The notes under the pieces: model-generated
The model's input: only the letters and a program-made list of their open reading frames with translations
Database searches by the model: none
What the model was told of the DNA's origin: nothing
Made by a program: the position numbers and the translations under genes
DNA from: Plasmodium coatneyi
Taxonomy: Eukaryota > Apicomplexa > Aconoidasida > Haemosporida > Plasmodiidae
Assembly (NCBI RefSeq): GCF_001680005.1
Contig: NC_033567.1
Coordinates: 1,984,001 to 2,048,000, forward strand
Reading direction: 5' to 3'
Length of the DNA: 64,000 nucleotides
Shown here: piece by piece, positions 39,243 to 52,534 of the stretch
Layout: every line of letters starts with the position of its first letter
Position numbering within the stretch: the stretch's first letter is position 1

Positions 39243-41337
39243 TTAATTCAAAACGTACGTATTGTTGACCTTCCAGATGTTATCTTCCTTCTTCTTTCTG
39301 CAAAATGGCAAAGCAGCATGGAAAAAAAAAAAAAATAATAATAATGTATCACGCGTGCCCATGTGTCCTTTTATTTTAGTAACTGCCTCATACACACACG
39401 GGACGCTGACCCGCCAATGAGCTAGCTGCATTACCTCTTCGATATGGTACTCATCAGGCAATTTTTGTTTTTCTCGATTCGCTCAATAATTTCGAAGGTG
39501 GTGATGCCCTGCGGGGGGAAAGAAATGGTCATAATGTTGACGTGTAGGTGTGTGCAAATGCAATAATACACGAATACACACATGGAGGTGCACATACACA
39601 CCCATTTGCGTGACACTTGCGTGTTTTTTTTGTGCCGCGCCTTACCGATTCCGAGGAGAGCTCCTGGTAAATGTTCAACTTCTTCGGAACGGCATACGGA
39701 TCCAGCTCGTTGCTCGAGTAAAAATAATCAACAACGGTGCCCCTCACCACAACGTCAATCTGGAAGCGCTTAATGAAGCTCTCACTGATGAGCCATGGGG
39801 CTCCTATAACTACGTCGTCCACAACCTTCATGGCTAGCACATTTAAAGTCCTCTCCAGGAGGGACACAACGGGGAAGTGCTTCCCTTTCATCCTACGAAC
39901 GACCTCGTCGGAGTGCATGCCTACTATTAAGTAGTCGCCTAACTTTTTGGCATTTTCTAATATTTTTAAATGACCAATGTGAAAAATATCGAACGAACCA
40001 TCTACGTATACTACTTTTTTTTTGCCTTTTTTTTCATGGCTTCCCATGAATTGATACAACTGAGATGCTGTTACGTAACATTTATTTTTGCTTAGGGCGT
40101 GTTTTAAACTGGACATGGACTCGAATGGTTTAAATTTGTTGTCCTCCACGGTGGTTGCTTCCGTGACGGTGGATTCGTCTTCGAATTCTTTCGAATTCAT
40201 TTTAGATATTTTGCTCAAGTTACTTTTTTCACCTGTGCCGTTTAGGAATTTTCCATTACTGTACGGGGGCGACGCTTTGTCGTCCTCCTTGTTGTTGGGG
40301 TTCAGGTTGAACGCATTTCTACCTGCAGCCTTCATACTGTTGGTCATGCCGCTGGCTATACTGTTGACCATACTGCTGGCCCTATTGCTAGCTATATTAC
40401 TTACCACGGTGCTTCCCACCACGCCAATCGGTGCGTCCCCATCGGACAGGCTCTTATTGGAGCTGCTCACCGCCTGCAACAAATGGTTAATTATGGTAGT
40501 GGTGGAAATCCCATAACTTCGCTCAAATATTTTTAACCTATTATTTTTTCTAACCTCCTCATAGCAACAATTACCATTTCGGTCATATGCAATGTCACTA
40601 CCATGGGCAGCGTAATCACAGTTGTATTTTCCCAACAGTTCCATACTGACATTATATTTGGTACCTATAATAACTTCATCAACCCACTTACACCCGGCTA
40701 TTAATGCCCCCCTTTCTTCTTGCGTATATATAGGCATAACTCCCTTGGAGTTTAGGGCATCCTCATCCGAATTTATTCCAACAACGACCACGTCACCTAA
40801 TTCCTTCGCTTGTCTCATGGCATTAAAATGACCAGAATGGGACAAGTCAAAAATTCCATCGACATAAATTCTTGTAGCTTTGTTTTTCTCATTAGTAGCT
40901 GTATTCATGTCTATATCAAATTCGTTAATTTCTTCAGAACTATTGGAGAAGGAACCACTCAGGTCCTTCCCTTCTTCATACAAGTTGTTACTGCTATCCG
41001 TCAGAAGGTTGTTGTTACATCTATTTACAATTCCCATGTGTTTTCCAATGCTCATGTGGTTGACATTATTCTGCTTGCCATCAGCAGCAGCAGCACCACC
41101 ACCACCCCTTTTCTTCTCACTAAGCTTACTACTGACACTTTCGTCATTGCTAATATGACTCAACTCGTTCAGAAATATTCGTAACGTTTCCTTATCTTCT
41201 TCTATGTTTAAATTTTCACACACCTGGCATATCAAATCCAGCTTCTTGCTCTTACTTAGGCTTTTTAACAACCCCAGTACCTTTTTCAAATTCCCATGGT
41301 TGTAAATGGTGTTGACTAAAAATTCGTTCCTCATCAT
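39243..41337 (-). CDS. ECT: Ethanolamine-phosphate cytidylyltransferase (ECT)
   Basis: Second enzyme of the CDP-ethanolamine (Kennedy) branch: CTP + phosphoethanolamine gives CDP-ethanolamine and pyrophosphate, feeding phosphatidylethanolamine synthesis. It has two cytidylyltransferase domains, as in PCYT2. The first has IYVDGIFDLSHSGHFNAMRQ with HSGH at 167-170 and the ERSYGISTTTII motif; the second has YVDGSFDIFHIGHLKILENA with HIGH. The domains are separated by a Ser/Asn-rich linker with NSIASGMTNSM-type repeats. Exons 41337-39646, 39508-39435, 39297-39243 with phases 0 and 2; the last reads KKEDNIWKVNNTYVLN. About 606 residues. The start is chosen at the tandem ATG giving MMRNEFLVNTIYNHG. 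An ATG at 41349 is also in frame, and sequence upstream looks non-coding. A helical N-terminal extension of some 155 residues precedes domain 1. Confidence 0.93.
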
Positions 41338-44300
41338 TTCGGCATGCATAAACGTACGGTAGCGTGCACACACCTCTGCGTGTATGTATCGATGCAAATA
41401 TATATATACGTGTGGCTGGCTACACACATATGAATGCACATGAAAACAGGTGGACTATATACTCACATACGCAAGCACTCAGTTGGTACACCTAACCCAT
41501 GCTTACCAACTATGATGCGCTCACAAAACACGCACAAGTATCGAAGAAAATGCGCTAGCCTAACTGGTGCAGCAATTCGCCAGGCACAAAAAAAAAAAAA
41601 AAAAAAAAAAAAGTACAATACAATAACAGCCACGGGTGCCACGCAAAAAGCGACCAACGATGTGGAAAAAATAACTTGTGAAAAAAATTATGTACGATGT
41701 CTGCTTGGCTGGGGAAATATATGCGGCACAGCGATCACATATATAAATATATATATTGTGCCAGCGCAATAGGGGAAAGGGACAATAAAAAGGACAAAAA
41801 ACGCAGAAATGAAAAATAACTACTAATCCTTTAAGAGAAGGTGTGCTTACTCCTCTCCATCTCCCCACACGTTGCACATGTGCTCTCACATATCTTCATT
41901 CTACATACAAACAAAGGTGCATATGTTTGTATATAACTACCTCTATGGTTACGTAGACAAATGGCCTGTTTAAGTAGTCACCCTGGTGCGATGTTCTAAC
42001 AGTTCAGATCGCACATAGAGTGGATGCATAAATATAATGGGCACCTAAATAGGCGTATTCCTCACATGCACAGATGCAATGCGCAGACATATGTATTCCG
42101 TCAGACGTCGTTGGAGATAAAGTCACTAAACCTAATTACTCCTTCTGTATATGTAGCATTATTTTGCTAACTTTAAAATTCCAAAACGTGAAAAATAGTT
42201 GCCGCAAATGGGGTGATCCCACGTAGGCAGATTTGAACGAGTCGTAAAAAAGGGGAAAGAGGCGTATAGTGGCAGAAATGCCAAGCTGTGGGGGTAAAAT
42301 GTGGGTGCTAATTTTGCACAAAATGTAGCATAGCACAATGGGAGGTAGTAAAATAAAGCGAAATGAACGTAATGGGTGCAGACAGCAACAATCACGTGTT
42401 TACAAATACACGTTGGGAACAATGCACGCTTCTCCTAACCCACCCATTCGGCGTTATGCATATGAATAGGGGTTGCAAAAATTGGAAAGCGTAAAGAAAA
42501 ATAGGGTCCATGGAATATATGGATATACCATCACATGGTCACGTTAAAATTTTCGTAAGCATGAAATGGATATTCTTATAGAGGCGTGTAGAACCGCTTG
42601 CACTTGTGCATACGTGCATGTGTACACACCTGAATGTATGTAAATACAAGTACACATATATGTGCACGTTCTATGGGGTACCTTTACTGGGAGTAACCTT
42701 AACGCCAAGTGGTTTACTCAGGTGTATTGTTTCACAGTGCCGAAGGGCAAATTTGAGTGCCCGTATGTATACACATAGGTATATTATGCATGCGCGTTTA
42801 TTTACGTGGAGGGTAGCACTCGCGTTTATGTATATGGATGGTAGCACGCGTTGCTTAAAACAAAAAGTTGCTTCTTCGTTACGCCCGTGCATTCGCTTCG
42901 CAATCATGTGTTTAGTCACTTTCACATGATGCAATGGGCAGGGGGGAAATTGTTATGAGAATTCACACGAGGTGTAAATGCCTCTTAAAACAGTTGCGTG
43001 TATATCAATGGGCGTAAATGAAAAAAGATGATGAGGGAAATGCACAGGATGAAGCGAGCTGCAAAAATGAACGGCAAAAAATGCAATGACGAAGGGAGGC
43101 TGGAAAAAAAAAAAAGCGCGTCGCTCCTCACACTATACAAGCGGTGTTTAATAAAATTTATGCGGGAAAAGGAATTTATGGCGGGTGTTTATTTTTTTTT
43201 TTTTTTACATGAACGGGAAATAATTTCCCACCTTATATAAATAAAACGAGGTGTTTTAATTCTGGTAAAATGTGGACGAAGTTAAAATGATATGAATAAA
43301 ATAAGCGACAATAACATGCAAATTGACATCTATCTCTTTGTACGTTTACACGAATGTATACATATCTGTGTACATAATGGTGTAGAAGCACATTTGGAGC
43401 GCAGGTTGGATGCGCATAAAATATGTGTAAAACTTCCGCGCGCAAAATCGCGTGTAAAATTTCACTAATTTTTTTAACAAAGAACGATCTATGTAAATGT
43501 ATATATGACTGTAGCAACACAAATTATATGTGTAAAAGTCAAAGTGAACGCGCAAGAACGTATAAACGAATAAACGTGCAAACGCTCACATACATATCAG
43601 TTTCCTATATATATGGCGCTCTGTACAACATTCGATGTAAAGGAACGAGCATGTTGAATCGTGTACACGCATATACATTTAGCTATTCGAGTACTCTGCC
43701 ATTCTGTCATGCTGCTATTATGTTGTGTGGCTATTTTCGCAATTTACTTGATTGGAACTTTGTGTGTTTACTATTTACATATGTTCATCCGTACTACGTG
43801 AACTCATTCAAGGATGGAAACAAAATTGGGGTTTCATTACAAAAATGTAAAGGGGAAAAGGAAAAAAAAGCAATTAAAAACGTGAAATGCTCTTATGAAA
43901 ATTACTTTCCATACTTCTCATTTTAAAAACAAAAAACATCGCATAAAAAGGTTCACGTTATTGTTATATGGATGTATAACGTGTTATAAAAAATATACAC
44001 ATAACATGTATAAACGTGAAATGTATGTTTTTTATTTTTTTTATAATGAGTGGAATGGGGCTGCTCCTTCAAGGGGTGTAGCGGCAGTTTTTTTTTTTTT
44101 TCTTCTTTTCGCTCAGCGGGGAAAAATCACACAATCGTACAAGGGGGTATTCATGTACTACATTTTTATAACACATGCATTTAATTATCATCACATCATT
44201 TAGCAGCTCAATAGAGAACGTACAAACATTTATGCATATGTGCAAACAATGGCCATTTATATATACATTTTTTCATTCATCATATATAAGGAATAGTGTA

Positions 44301-45868
44301 TAATTATAGTGGTATCTCATGTTAAGAGCCCCCCTGCAGGAAGCCACGCCAAACTACACCCCTGCACACGTAACGTTAGGAATATAAGTGTATATGTACA
44401 CGACTTTGGAACTGCTTTACCTTTCACCAAATGAGAGATATCCGCGTCACTTATTTTATTTTTTCTTTTTTTTCCCTATGTGTATAAAAATGTGCTGCTG
44501 AGAAGGACATAAATAAACTTTTCTGTATGGTACGTGATCATTCATGTGTTTACCACGTCCGTATGTTCCTTATAAACATGGGTGTATACCTTTTTTGGGG
44601 TGTGCTTCTTAGTACACCCTTCACGGAGTGCCTATTTTCGCCCCTTTAAAAAACCCCTTCTGGGGGAAGGAACAACTTTTCAGTGTTATTATGGTACGTA
44701 TATTAGTTAGGCGCATTTTTCCAAACTCCTTTTTTTACACCTGTGAAGGGGACCTTGGGGTAGGTTGATTTACTACCATGACACCACCATGTAATGCATT
44801 GACCATTTCGCGAAGTTTCCAATTCGTAACACTATTATCAGGACTTTTACAAAATTAGTGAAGGGAAAGGCTAAACAGAGGACACACACATATCTACATG
44901 CGTAACTTATACACGCCTTATTCATGCCTATGGAAAATATAGACCTATGTGTGCCAAATCTAACTTAACCTGAATATATAGGTCAATGGTGTTGACTGGG
45001 CGAGCGACTAGTGAACTGCTTTCTATGCTGCACCTTTACAAAGGGTAGTGAATAATTATGTGACTGAATCTACTATCCCCACCCACTTCTGTTCGCTTCA
45101 CAAGAAGGGTTATATGTAAGTACATACAACCATACACCCCGGATAAGCGCAATATCTATTTTTAGGGAAAATTCTTTACGCATGTTCCTTTGCAACTTTT
45201 CCCTTCGGCGTAAACTACCAATACGCATGCACAATTGGTTCTGTTACTCATGACGCACCTACCGCTATACCTCTAGTTCCGAAAGGGGGCAACATTATGA
45301 AAGATTGTGAGGCGGTGCAAATGGGAATTATTCAAACCACTTTGCTCAGACACAAACCGGTCTTTCCTAACTCCTCTTTTGTGTTATCGCAACGGGGGGA
45401 AAAAATAATAAAGTAAAACGAATAAACAAATGAATATATTCATATATGAATAGACAAAGCAAAGGAGCTGACATCACCACCACCAGCGGGTTAAGAGTCC
45501 TTCCCTTGGCTCTTCTCCCAACACCAAAAAAAGGGAAATCATCCCTCTGGTTTCTTCCCTTTCCCCCATGAAGCCGTGCAAAGGACGCAAAACTACTAGT
45601 TCGCGCTGACACCATAGCACCAGAAGCTGCATAGAAGTTACGCACACTAACATTTAATGGCCGATCCTCACTTATGCCAAAATAACGGTACAATTAAAAT
45701 CGCTTCTCAATAATTTGTCCACCGCTGCCAACGCTTAATGCGAAAAATTAAAGCTTCCCCCAGGATGAAGCGTTTTTCCACCTTTTTCGTTTGCTATGCA
45801 TTAACCAAGAAAAAGGAAATAACTCAGCCAGCGTCCAATTCGAAATGGTGCATTTCATTTGTATTGAC
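41338..45868. other. 4.5-kb intergenic region
   Basis: A long stretch between the ECT start and the 3' end of the secreted-protein gene. It contains poly-A/T runs (41588-41612, 43192-43206, 44088-44101), many short TATA/CATA repeats and ORFs up to 167 codons (43423-43926, plus strand) whose composition (Cys/Tyr/Ile-rich, no domain) looks like chance. On the minus strand 45367-45693 has an open frame (YRYFGISEDRPLNVSVRNFY) that might be coding, and the plus strand has DEAFFHLFRLLCINQ from 45769, antisense to the last secreted-gene exon. I can support neither. Confidence 0.4.
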
Positions 45869-47485
45869 TCAGTCTATGGGAAAAGATCTAAATTCGTCAA
45901 TGTATATGCAATTGTGTTCGTTAGGCAGGTAAAAATAATTAGCTCATTTATGTTTGCGAAAGAGCAAAAGAACCATCGTGCAGAATGACCCATCTTAAGA
46001 GGACATTCTACGCGCATGCACGATTTCCCCCTTCTTAAAATTGTAGTGGTGGCCTACGGATTTCAAGTGGTACGTACAATTGGCCATAAAAATGAAGAAT
46101 AAAAAAATAGACTACATAATTAACACTCTTTTTGGGAGGCCCAACTTAGCAAAACTTACTGTCTGGGGTTATGGATCCTCCGGTCGCCTCCAATTTGGGG
46201 AGCTTAAAAGGGAAAGGAAAAGGCGGAAAGATAATATCCTTTGGTATGCGAAACAAATTGTTACTGTAGACAAGGGGCAACATCCCCGTTACATTTCTAG
46301 ATTTAGTGACGTCGTTTTCCTTCAAATCATTACTGTCGCTTTCCTTTTGCGCTCCTTTTTTTTGGCCGAGTGGGGCACTTCTTCGTGATTTTTTCCTATT
46401 TAGCGATGGAAAAAAAAAAAAAAAATGAGACCCCTAAATCATTTGTACTTGCGGCTTTACACCTACAACATGGGAAGCTAATGGATTCTTTAGTTCCTCA
46501 AATTACCAGCTATTAGGAAGCCCATTTTGTTTTTTCTGCCTTTAGGGGGCACTAACATGTGCAGGAAAAAATAAATTGTACACATGTATGGGGGTGAGTC
46601 AGGTGGAAATTACACCTGATCTTTCGAGAAATAAATATTTTATTTTATTTTGTTACCTGAGCAAAGGACTACCCTATCAACTTGTGTCTCGTCACTTCCC
46701 AACTTTCTGTTATAATTCTTTTGTAAAGAGAGGACAATGATAAAACGAAGCAGACATGTCTGTGAGGCACTTACACGTACACACGAGTGATACGGACTAT
46801 GTGTTGCCGCGTTTGCACCCGGCTTTTGCTTCCTTACAAATACGATGAATTTACAATCGGTGATTTTGTTGCACCTGCGTGGGAGGAGGCAGAAAATTGG
46901 ACACGCACGAGGCAAAAGAAGTGATGGCGTGATCAATCAGATCGCAACGCGGCAAATTAACCCTCCCACCCGCGTGTCCCTTGAAAAAGTAGGGGCGAAT
47001 AATTTACACACGCAGGCATTCATAAATTCTGCAGGTGCGTTAATTTTACTCGGTTGCCGCTTCCTTCGGAGTGACGTCCTTGCGAATTCTCATCAAGACG
47101 TGTTCGTCGTCACACTCCTGGAGAGGTGCACAGAAAAACGCAAACGTGTATTCTGGTTTTTCCAGTGGGGATGTCTATTCTGTCCATTCCCTCTTTTCGC
47201 AATTTCTGCACTTTTCCTCATTGGACATTTTTCCCCTCTGCGTCGTCTTTCACGAAAGGCGTACCCCCATCATGTTCAGCGAAAGGTTGAAATTCTTCAC
47301 TTGTTCTGTGGAAAGCAAAAAACAAATGGACAAACAAAATGTAAAAAAAGAGAGGGGGGAAAAAAAGGAATCATCAGGGTGACCTCATTTACAAACGTGC
47401 AATGACTAAACCTTTTATATGGTCCTCCTTAATTGCGGTAATCTGCACAGAAGAAGATTTAAAAAGGGAAAAATAAATTTGAATG

Positions 47486-47516
<31 letters not shown>

Positions 47517-48684
47517 CTTATGTAGAGCCATACAAAAGCGCCCATAAGTTATGCCCAACGATTGGAAAAAAGAAAAAATCCCCTCTTACCCAGTACTTCC
47601 TCGGGCGAGAGATAACCCATTTCTCTCCTTCGAAAAGGACATATAGTTTGAGCCATCCCAGTAAGCATCAACCAATTGGTAGGAAATTTTCGTAGCACGT
47701 AAATGTAACACAAAAAAGAAGAATGGCCAACGGAGTAAACACAAAATTGGAGGAGTAGACAAATCGAAGAGGTGTAATCAAATGAGGACTACACCAACGA
47801 AGTAACCACTTCCCTGCAAGAAGGGCATATTCTTTTTTCCTCCGGCATTCACCCCATGCTCACTCAGACATGTAAAGGAGTAATACCGGAACAGAACCAA
47901 TTGGCCCCCGTATTGTTCAGCTCATTCTCGTCCTCATAAAAAAGGGAATTTCTTAAAGTCCTCTTTGGAGAGTAAGAGACAAAATCGCACTCCTTCTTCG
48001 AGGCACAGATATCTAACACACTGTTTAGAGTGAGGAGCTTTTCCTATAGAAGTGAGGAGCAGGATGGCAGATGTGGTAATGACACGTATTGGGTATTACG
48101 AATGATGATTACATGGGGAAGAGCAGCCCTATCATTAGAGGACCTCTTCATGGTTTATTGCCACCGCAAAAAAGGCATAAAAGAGCTTACCGTGTTCAGA
48201 GCCTGGATGATACTTCCCCCTTCGCAGAACTGAAAGGAGAGGAAGGGAAGGCAATTGGGAAGGGGTGTAAAAGAAAAGCATACATCACGAATGCACAAAA
48301 GAAGTAAACGCAGGGAAGCAAAAAAAAAAAAATAAATAAATAAAATAATCTTCGGTCTGCAAAATGCCTCCAAGGTAAGCAAGTAAAGTTGGTTGACTCA
48401 CCTTCTGTGAATTGTTTAAGAAGAGAAAATCCGACAAGTGCTCTTTCACCTCATTTTCCAAAAGCGTCTTCGCTACCCCCAGGCCGCAGACCCCTTCAAA
48501 AGGAAACGATTAAAAGGTGCACGCACGTGGATACGAACATACAGTTTCACGCGAACAACAAAAAAAAGGCACATAGCCAAGACATGGTTCCAAAGGAACG
48601 GCGCAAGAGATAACCAGTGAACCCTCAGATCATACCAAACAGAGTTACAGTCAGACAAAAGACAACAGAAGTATTCTTCTTCAT
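45869..48684 (-). CDS. Secreted Cys-rich protein, 13 short exons, unknown
   Basis: Exon 1 encodes MKKNTSVVFCLTVTLFG, a signal peptide. Exons (minus): 48684-48636, 48493-48402, 48229-48191, 48043-47887, 47627-47590, 47442-47412, 47305-47265, 47117-47050, 46874-46838, 46759-46657, 46551-46507, 46354-46160, 45942-45869. Twelve junctions keep phase with GT donors and AG acceptors; about 322 residues. Two stretches share the spacing C-x(21-23)-C-x5-C-x-F: from FCEGGSII to DICASKKECDFVSY, and from GECDDEHV to ECNKITDCKFIVF, so it may hold a tandem disulphide module somewhat like PAN/apple. A basic loop KGRKNKMGFLIAG and a Pro/Phe-rich part (PPFPFPFKLPKL) follow. No membrane anchor is evident after the signal peptide except a hydrophobic TCLLRFIIVLSL stretch. 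The last two exons are less certain: the twelfth uses an AAG acceptor, and an upstream acceptor would end in another frame at 46322. Family not recognised. Confidence 0.7.
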
Positions 48685-51379
48685 TTTGACAAACGTGGGA
48701 AGACAAACGAATGGAACAAAATAAGACCGTTCGAAATATCATAAGCAGGGAATTTTCCCATTTTAGCTGCAACAAATTAGGAAGCGCTGTGGAAATATAA
48801 AACATAGGCAGATAAGCCAAATAAGGTATAAAGGGATGAGAAAATCCACCTTCTGTACGTACACAGTTATTTCTCCTTACGGGAAAAACGTTCCTCATAA
48901 TTTATTTTCTTTCCCCCCATTTGGAATTAATTGCATAGATGAGGATCGTAAAAATTACAATATCGCTTATGTGTTCAGTGAAAAAAAGAAAACGACTTAA
49001 CAACCTGTGCTATTTGAGCTGCCTTCCTTCGCACGCTCCCATGTCTGGAGAAAATAAAAGGGGGACAACAGATAATGTAGACCTTTTTTGTTGGCGTATG
49101 TGCACATAACCAGTTAGCTAATGGGAAACTTCTACCTATTCTGCGTCATACTTGTTTTAAAAAAAAGTAAATGAACAGTTAAAATATTTTCACGGGGGTA
49201 CCATTTTATTACTCTTTTTTATCCTTTTTTACCTTTTTCTGCGAACGTTTTTACAAAATAGAACACCGCTCATGCTCATTTCACAAAATTGGAAGAAAAG
49301 ATACACAGGAAATATGACAATGCCACGTGGTTGGTGGCACGTTTGTCAATTTGAAGGAGCCCATCAGAGGTCATGTCCTTCATGGTAAATATACACGCTC
49401 GGTATAAATACACACAGCTAAGCATTTTAAACTTTGATTTTTTTCCCTTTCTAAAATTCCAGTAAGAACTGGGGATATAACTGAAGGAGTAGTTCAGACC
49501 TACTCCTCCATACCACATTGCATACAATATTTGATAAGTGAAAAAAAAAAAAAAAAAAAAAATCCCAAATTAATTAAAGCCCGGGTTAGTTTTACCCACT
49601 TTGCAGCACGGCGAAGCGGCATCATGAAAAAAACACCATAGGAAAATTTTCCCTTTTCCGTCCCGAATGATGCTCAGACAGTGGTAAATGCTCATAGCAA
49701 AGGTGTCCACCCACTGGGTGATAACAAAAAAAGGAAAGCAAATCGCTCAGTCGTATAATAGCGTGGGTATTTCCACCCACAGACGCCCTTGTGTTCTGTT
49801 CAATAGTTTGTATTCCGTGATAACGTCTTAAACGGTTCACGCCGATGGGTGCACTTTCGCCTCTACCCCTACAAATCACCAGGCCGAAAGTCAAACTGAG
49901 GAACGTCTACGCGATGACTATCAAATTTTCCACAAAAAAAAATCCAGGCTTTGTTCCTATAAAGGATAGAGACTTATTGGCCTCTCCATAACTTGCCTAA
50001 TGCGTTCATTTTTTGGGACACTTTCACATTTGAAACCATGTTTGAACAAAAGAGCGGTTACAACATAAAATATTACTCCACCTCTATCCCACACCGCTGG
50101 CTGCGCAGGTACTTATATGAGTACAGAATTGAGTTTTCCCTACCACCCGAAACAGATGTACATACGGCTTAGGCAAACATACTCTGGGGGAGGGGTGCCC
50201 GAAAAAAATAGCTCCACCGTTAAGTTGCACATTGTGAGATAAACTTAAATGTACGTACAGGGAAGGAACCCCACAACACACACACATACTCTTCCCCTTT
50301 CCTTTTATACACTGATGGGTGTTTCACTGCATTTTCATCAGTTGATCGCGTCATGGAGTAAGTCGGGCGGCTAATGCGCACTCTACGTAACACCAGGGGT
50401 AAAAAAAAATAAATAAAAAATAAAAATAAATTGACCAAACTGAGCGTTACGAATTGGAACAAAACCAACAAAATAGCAGTCATGCCTAACTATGCAAAAA
50501 CAATAACAAGTTAAACAGCACAAGCGAACAAGGCGAATTTCCTTAAAACATAAGGACGAACTGTGAAAAGAAGAAAATAGCATTTATTTGCGAAGAACGC
50601 AAATTCAACGTCACTTGGAACTGGATTGGAATGAACGGTATTTCTGTACATGGTTGAAAAAAAAAAAAAAGAATTGCAGCAAATAAACCTAAATGATAGA
50701 AGGGAAAACCACGCGAAAAAGATGTTAAAAAGAGGACCAGAAAATTAGTGTTCCTATATTTTGTCAGTCAAAAATAAACCGCAATTTTTCGGTATATTTC
50801 CCTCGCTGGAGAAGATATTCAAAGCCGGGATTTTTTTTTTTATTTACGAACGGAAAAAATAGGGTATGCGCAGATAAGCGGCGTGCTCAAGTACATATCT
50901 AAAATATATGTACGCATATATATATATATCAAGGTAAGAGTAAAATTAAAAAACCGCGCCATCCTCGTGAAAAGAAGCAAAAGGGAGGGTTCATATATAG
51001 CACTGCTGCGGCGAAGTGTTTAAACGACACCAAAACGCGTACGCCCATAACAAATACATATATAATAATATACATATATAATATACATGTACATATATAT
51101 ATGTAACAAAATCCGTACATGCGCTGGCATTATGCGTGATTCCCGCGTCGCTGCACTAACGCGCGGCAGAAACGGTTCTCCAAAACAGGAAGCCCTTGGG
51201 GCATAATTTGCCTTCCCCCGGAGCGCATATACAAACATAAGGGCCTATAAATATATACTTTATATATATACTTACATATGCCATATAGCACCATTCACAG
51301 GTGATTGTCATTCAAACCGCCCACCCCTATATTATAATTGTTTTATAACAAATAAGTACAATTCGCGAACCCCCACCGT
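48685..51379. other. Long upstream region, no supported gene
   Basis: Minus-strand ORFs of 60-90 codons occur (49276-49527, 49622-49894, 50084-50287), none with a domain. A minus-strand piece flanked by CTCCAG and a GT, reading TWERAKEGSSNST near 49047-49005, looks protein-like but could not be linked to a start. Near 50915-51120 there are (TA)n and CATA repeats. This part probably contains the divergent promoters of the secreted-protein gene and Alba4. Confidence 0.4.
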
Positions 51380-52534
51380 CAAAATAGGTAAGAAAAAGTT
51401 GCAAAGCAATTATCAAAAAATAAGCAAAAAAGAAAAGAAAAAAACCTAAAAGAAAATAATAGGAGGAAGCAAAATTGTAGCAAAACATTAAGGTACAAAT
51501 ATTAGCCTAGAGATGTAAAAAAATAAAAAAAATGCAAAATACGAGAAAAAAAAAATCTACAGAATAAGGAAAAAAACAATTTAAAAAATAAACATAAACC
51601 CCTTATTTTTACTTCAGCTTCTTTTACCCCTCTACGCAATCCACAATTTTTTATAAAAAATTAAGCCAAACTTAAAAAAAAAAAAAAATATAGAGAAATA
51701 CGGAAACGATACTATAATTAAAAAATATATATATAAATAAGGAAAGCAAAAGAATAAAACTAAAGGATAAAAAAAAAATAAGAAGATTGAAAAGGAAAAA
51801 TTAAATTAAACAAATAAAATAAACAAGTGAATAAGAAAATCGCAAATAAACAATTAAGCCCATAAACGAACAAAAAAAACAGCAATCCGGCAAACCTCCG
51901 AACGAACAACTAAGAACTTTTACCTGAACAAGAAGAAACAAAAATAATGAGAAAAAAGTGAACATACTGGCATAAGAAGAAGAATACATAGGGTGGAACG
52001 CAAACCTGAATATCGTAAGGCAGCAAAAAGGGCAAAGTGGTGAAAAGGCCAAATGGCGAAGCGGCGAAACAACGGCTGGCCAACGTATTAGTCCCATTTC
52101 CCGCGCCAAGAACCGAGCACATATTACATACACGCATATATATATGTATAATGGTTTGTGCGTACATAGGCATATATGCAATTGTACATATGAAACATGC
52201 CGCTTGTGAGGGGCGCCCATACATACATTGACGCGCGTGTGAACCACCTCATGGAACATTTCTTTTTCCCCCCAATATACCCATTACAGATATACAAATA
52301 GGAACAACACAACCAAATATACTACTAGTTTTGGTAGAACTCCCAAAACAAAATATACCCATCAGCGAAAAACGTGTAGGTAGATAACCAAATAAACAAC
52401 ACTGACGTAGGTAACGTGAACCTCACACCGCGACACCAAAAAAAAAAAAAAAAAACATAAACAAATTCGCGCAGGACGCAAAACAAATAGGAAAACATAC
52501 GCATAAACATATACACACAAAAAAGAAAGCCAAA
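51380..52534 (+). promoter_or_regulatory. A-rich leader/upstream region of Alba4
   Basis: For over 1 kb before the Alba4 ATG the plus strand is extremely rich in A and poor in T and G (many AAAAA/AATAAA blocks, for example 51405-51990), in contrast to the mixed composition before 51300. Such strand asymmetry suggests a long transcribed 5' leader, although transcription start is not visible. Confidence 0.45.

Noticed and set aside
43423..43926. 167-codon plus-strand ORF
   Set aside because: It lies in AT-rich intergenic sequence, is Cys/Tyr/Ile-rich, and has no domain or splice context.
46845..47405. 186-codon plus-strand ORF
   Set aside because: It covers exons 7-9 of the secreted gene on the other strand, has no domain, and is less consistent than the phased minus-strand exons.
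49005..49050. Minus-strand piece TWERAKEGSSNST between AG and GT
   Set aside because: It could not be joined in phase to any start or neighbouring exon.
51050..51110. TATATA/CATA repeats that might look like a direct-repeat array
   Set aside because: Simple AT microsatellite; no regular repeat-spacer structure, and CRISPR arrays do not occur in this kind of genome.
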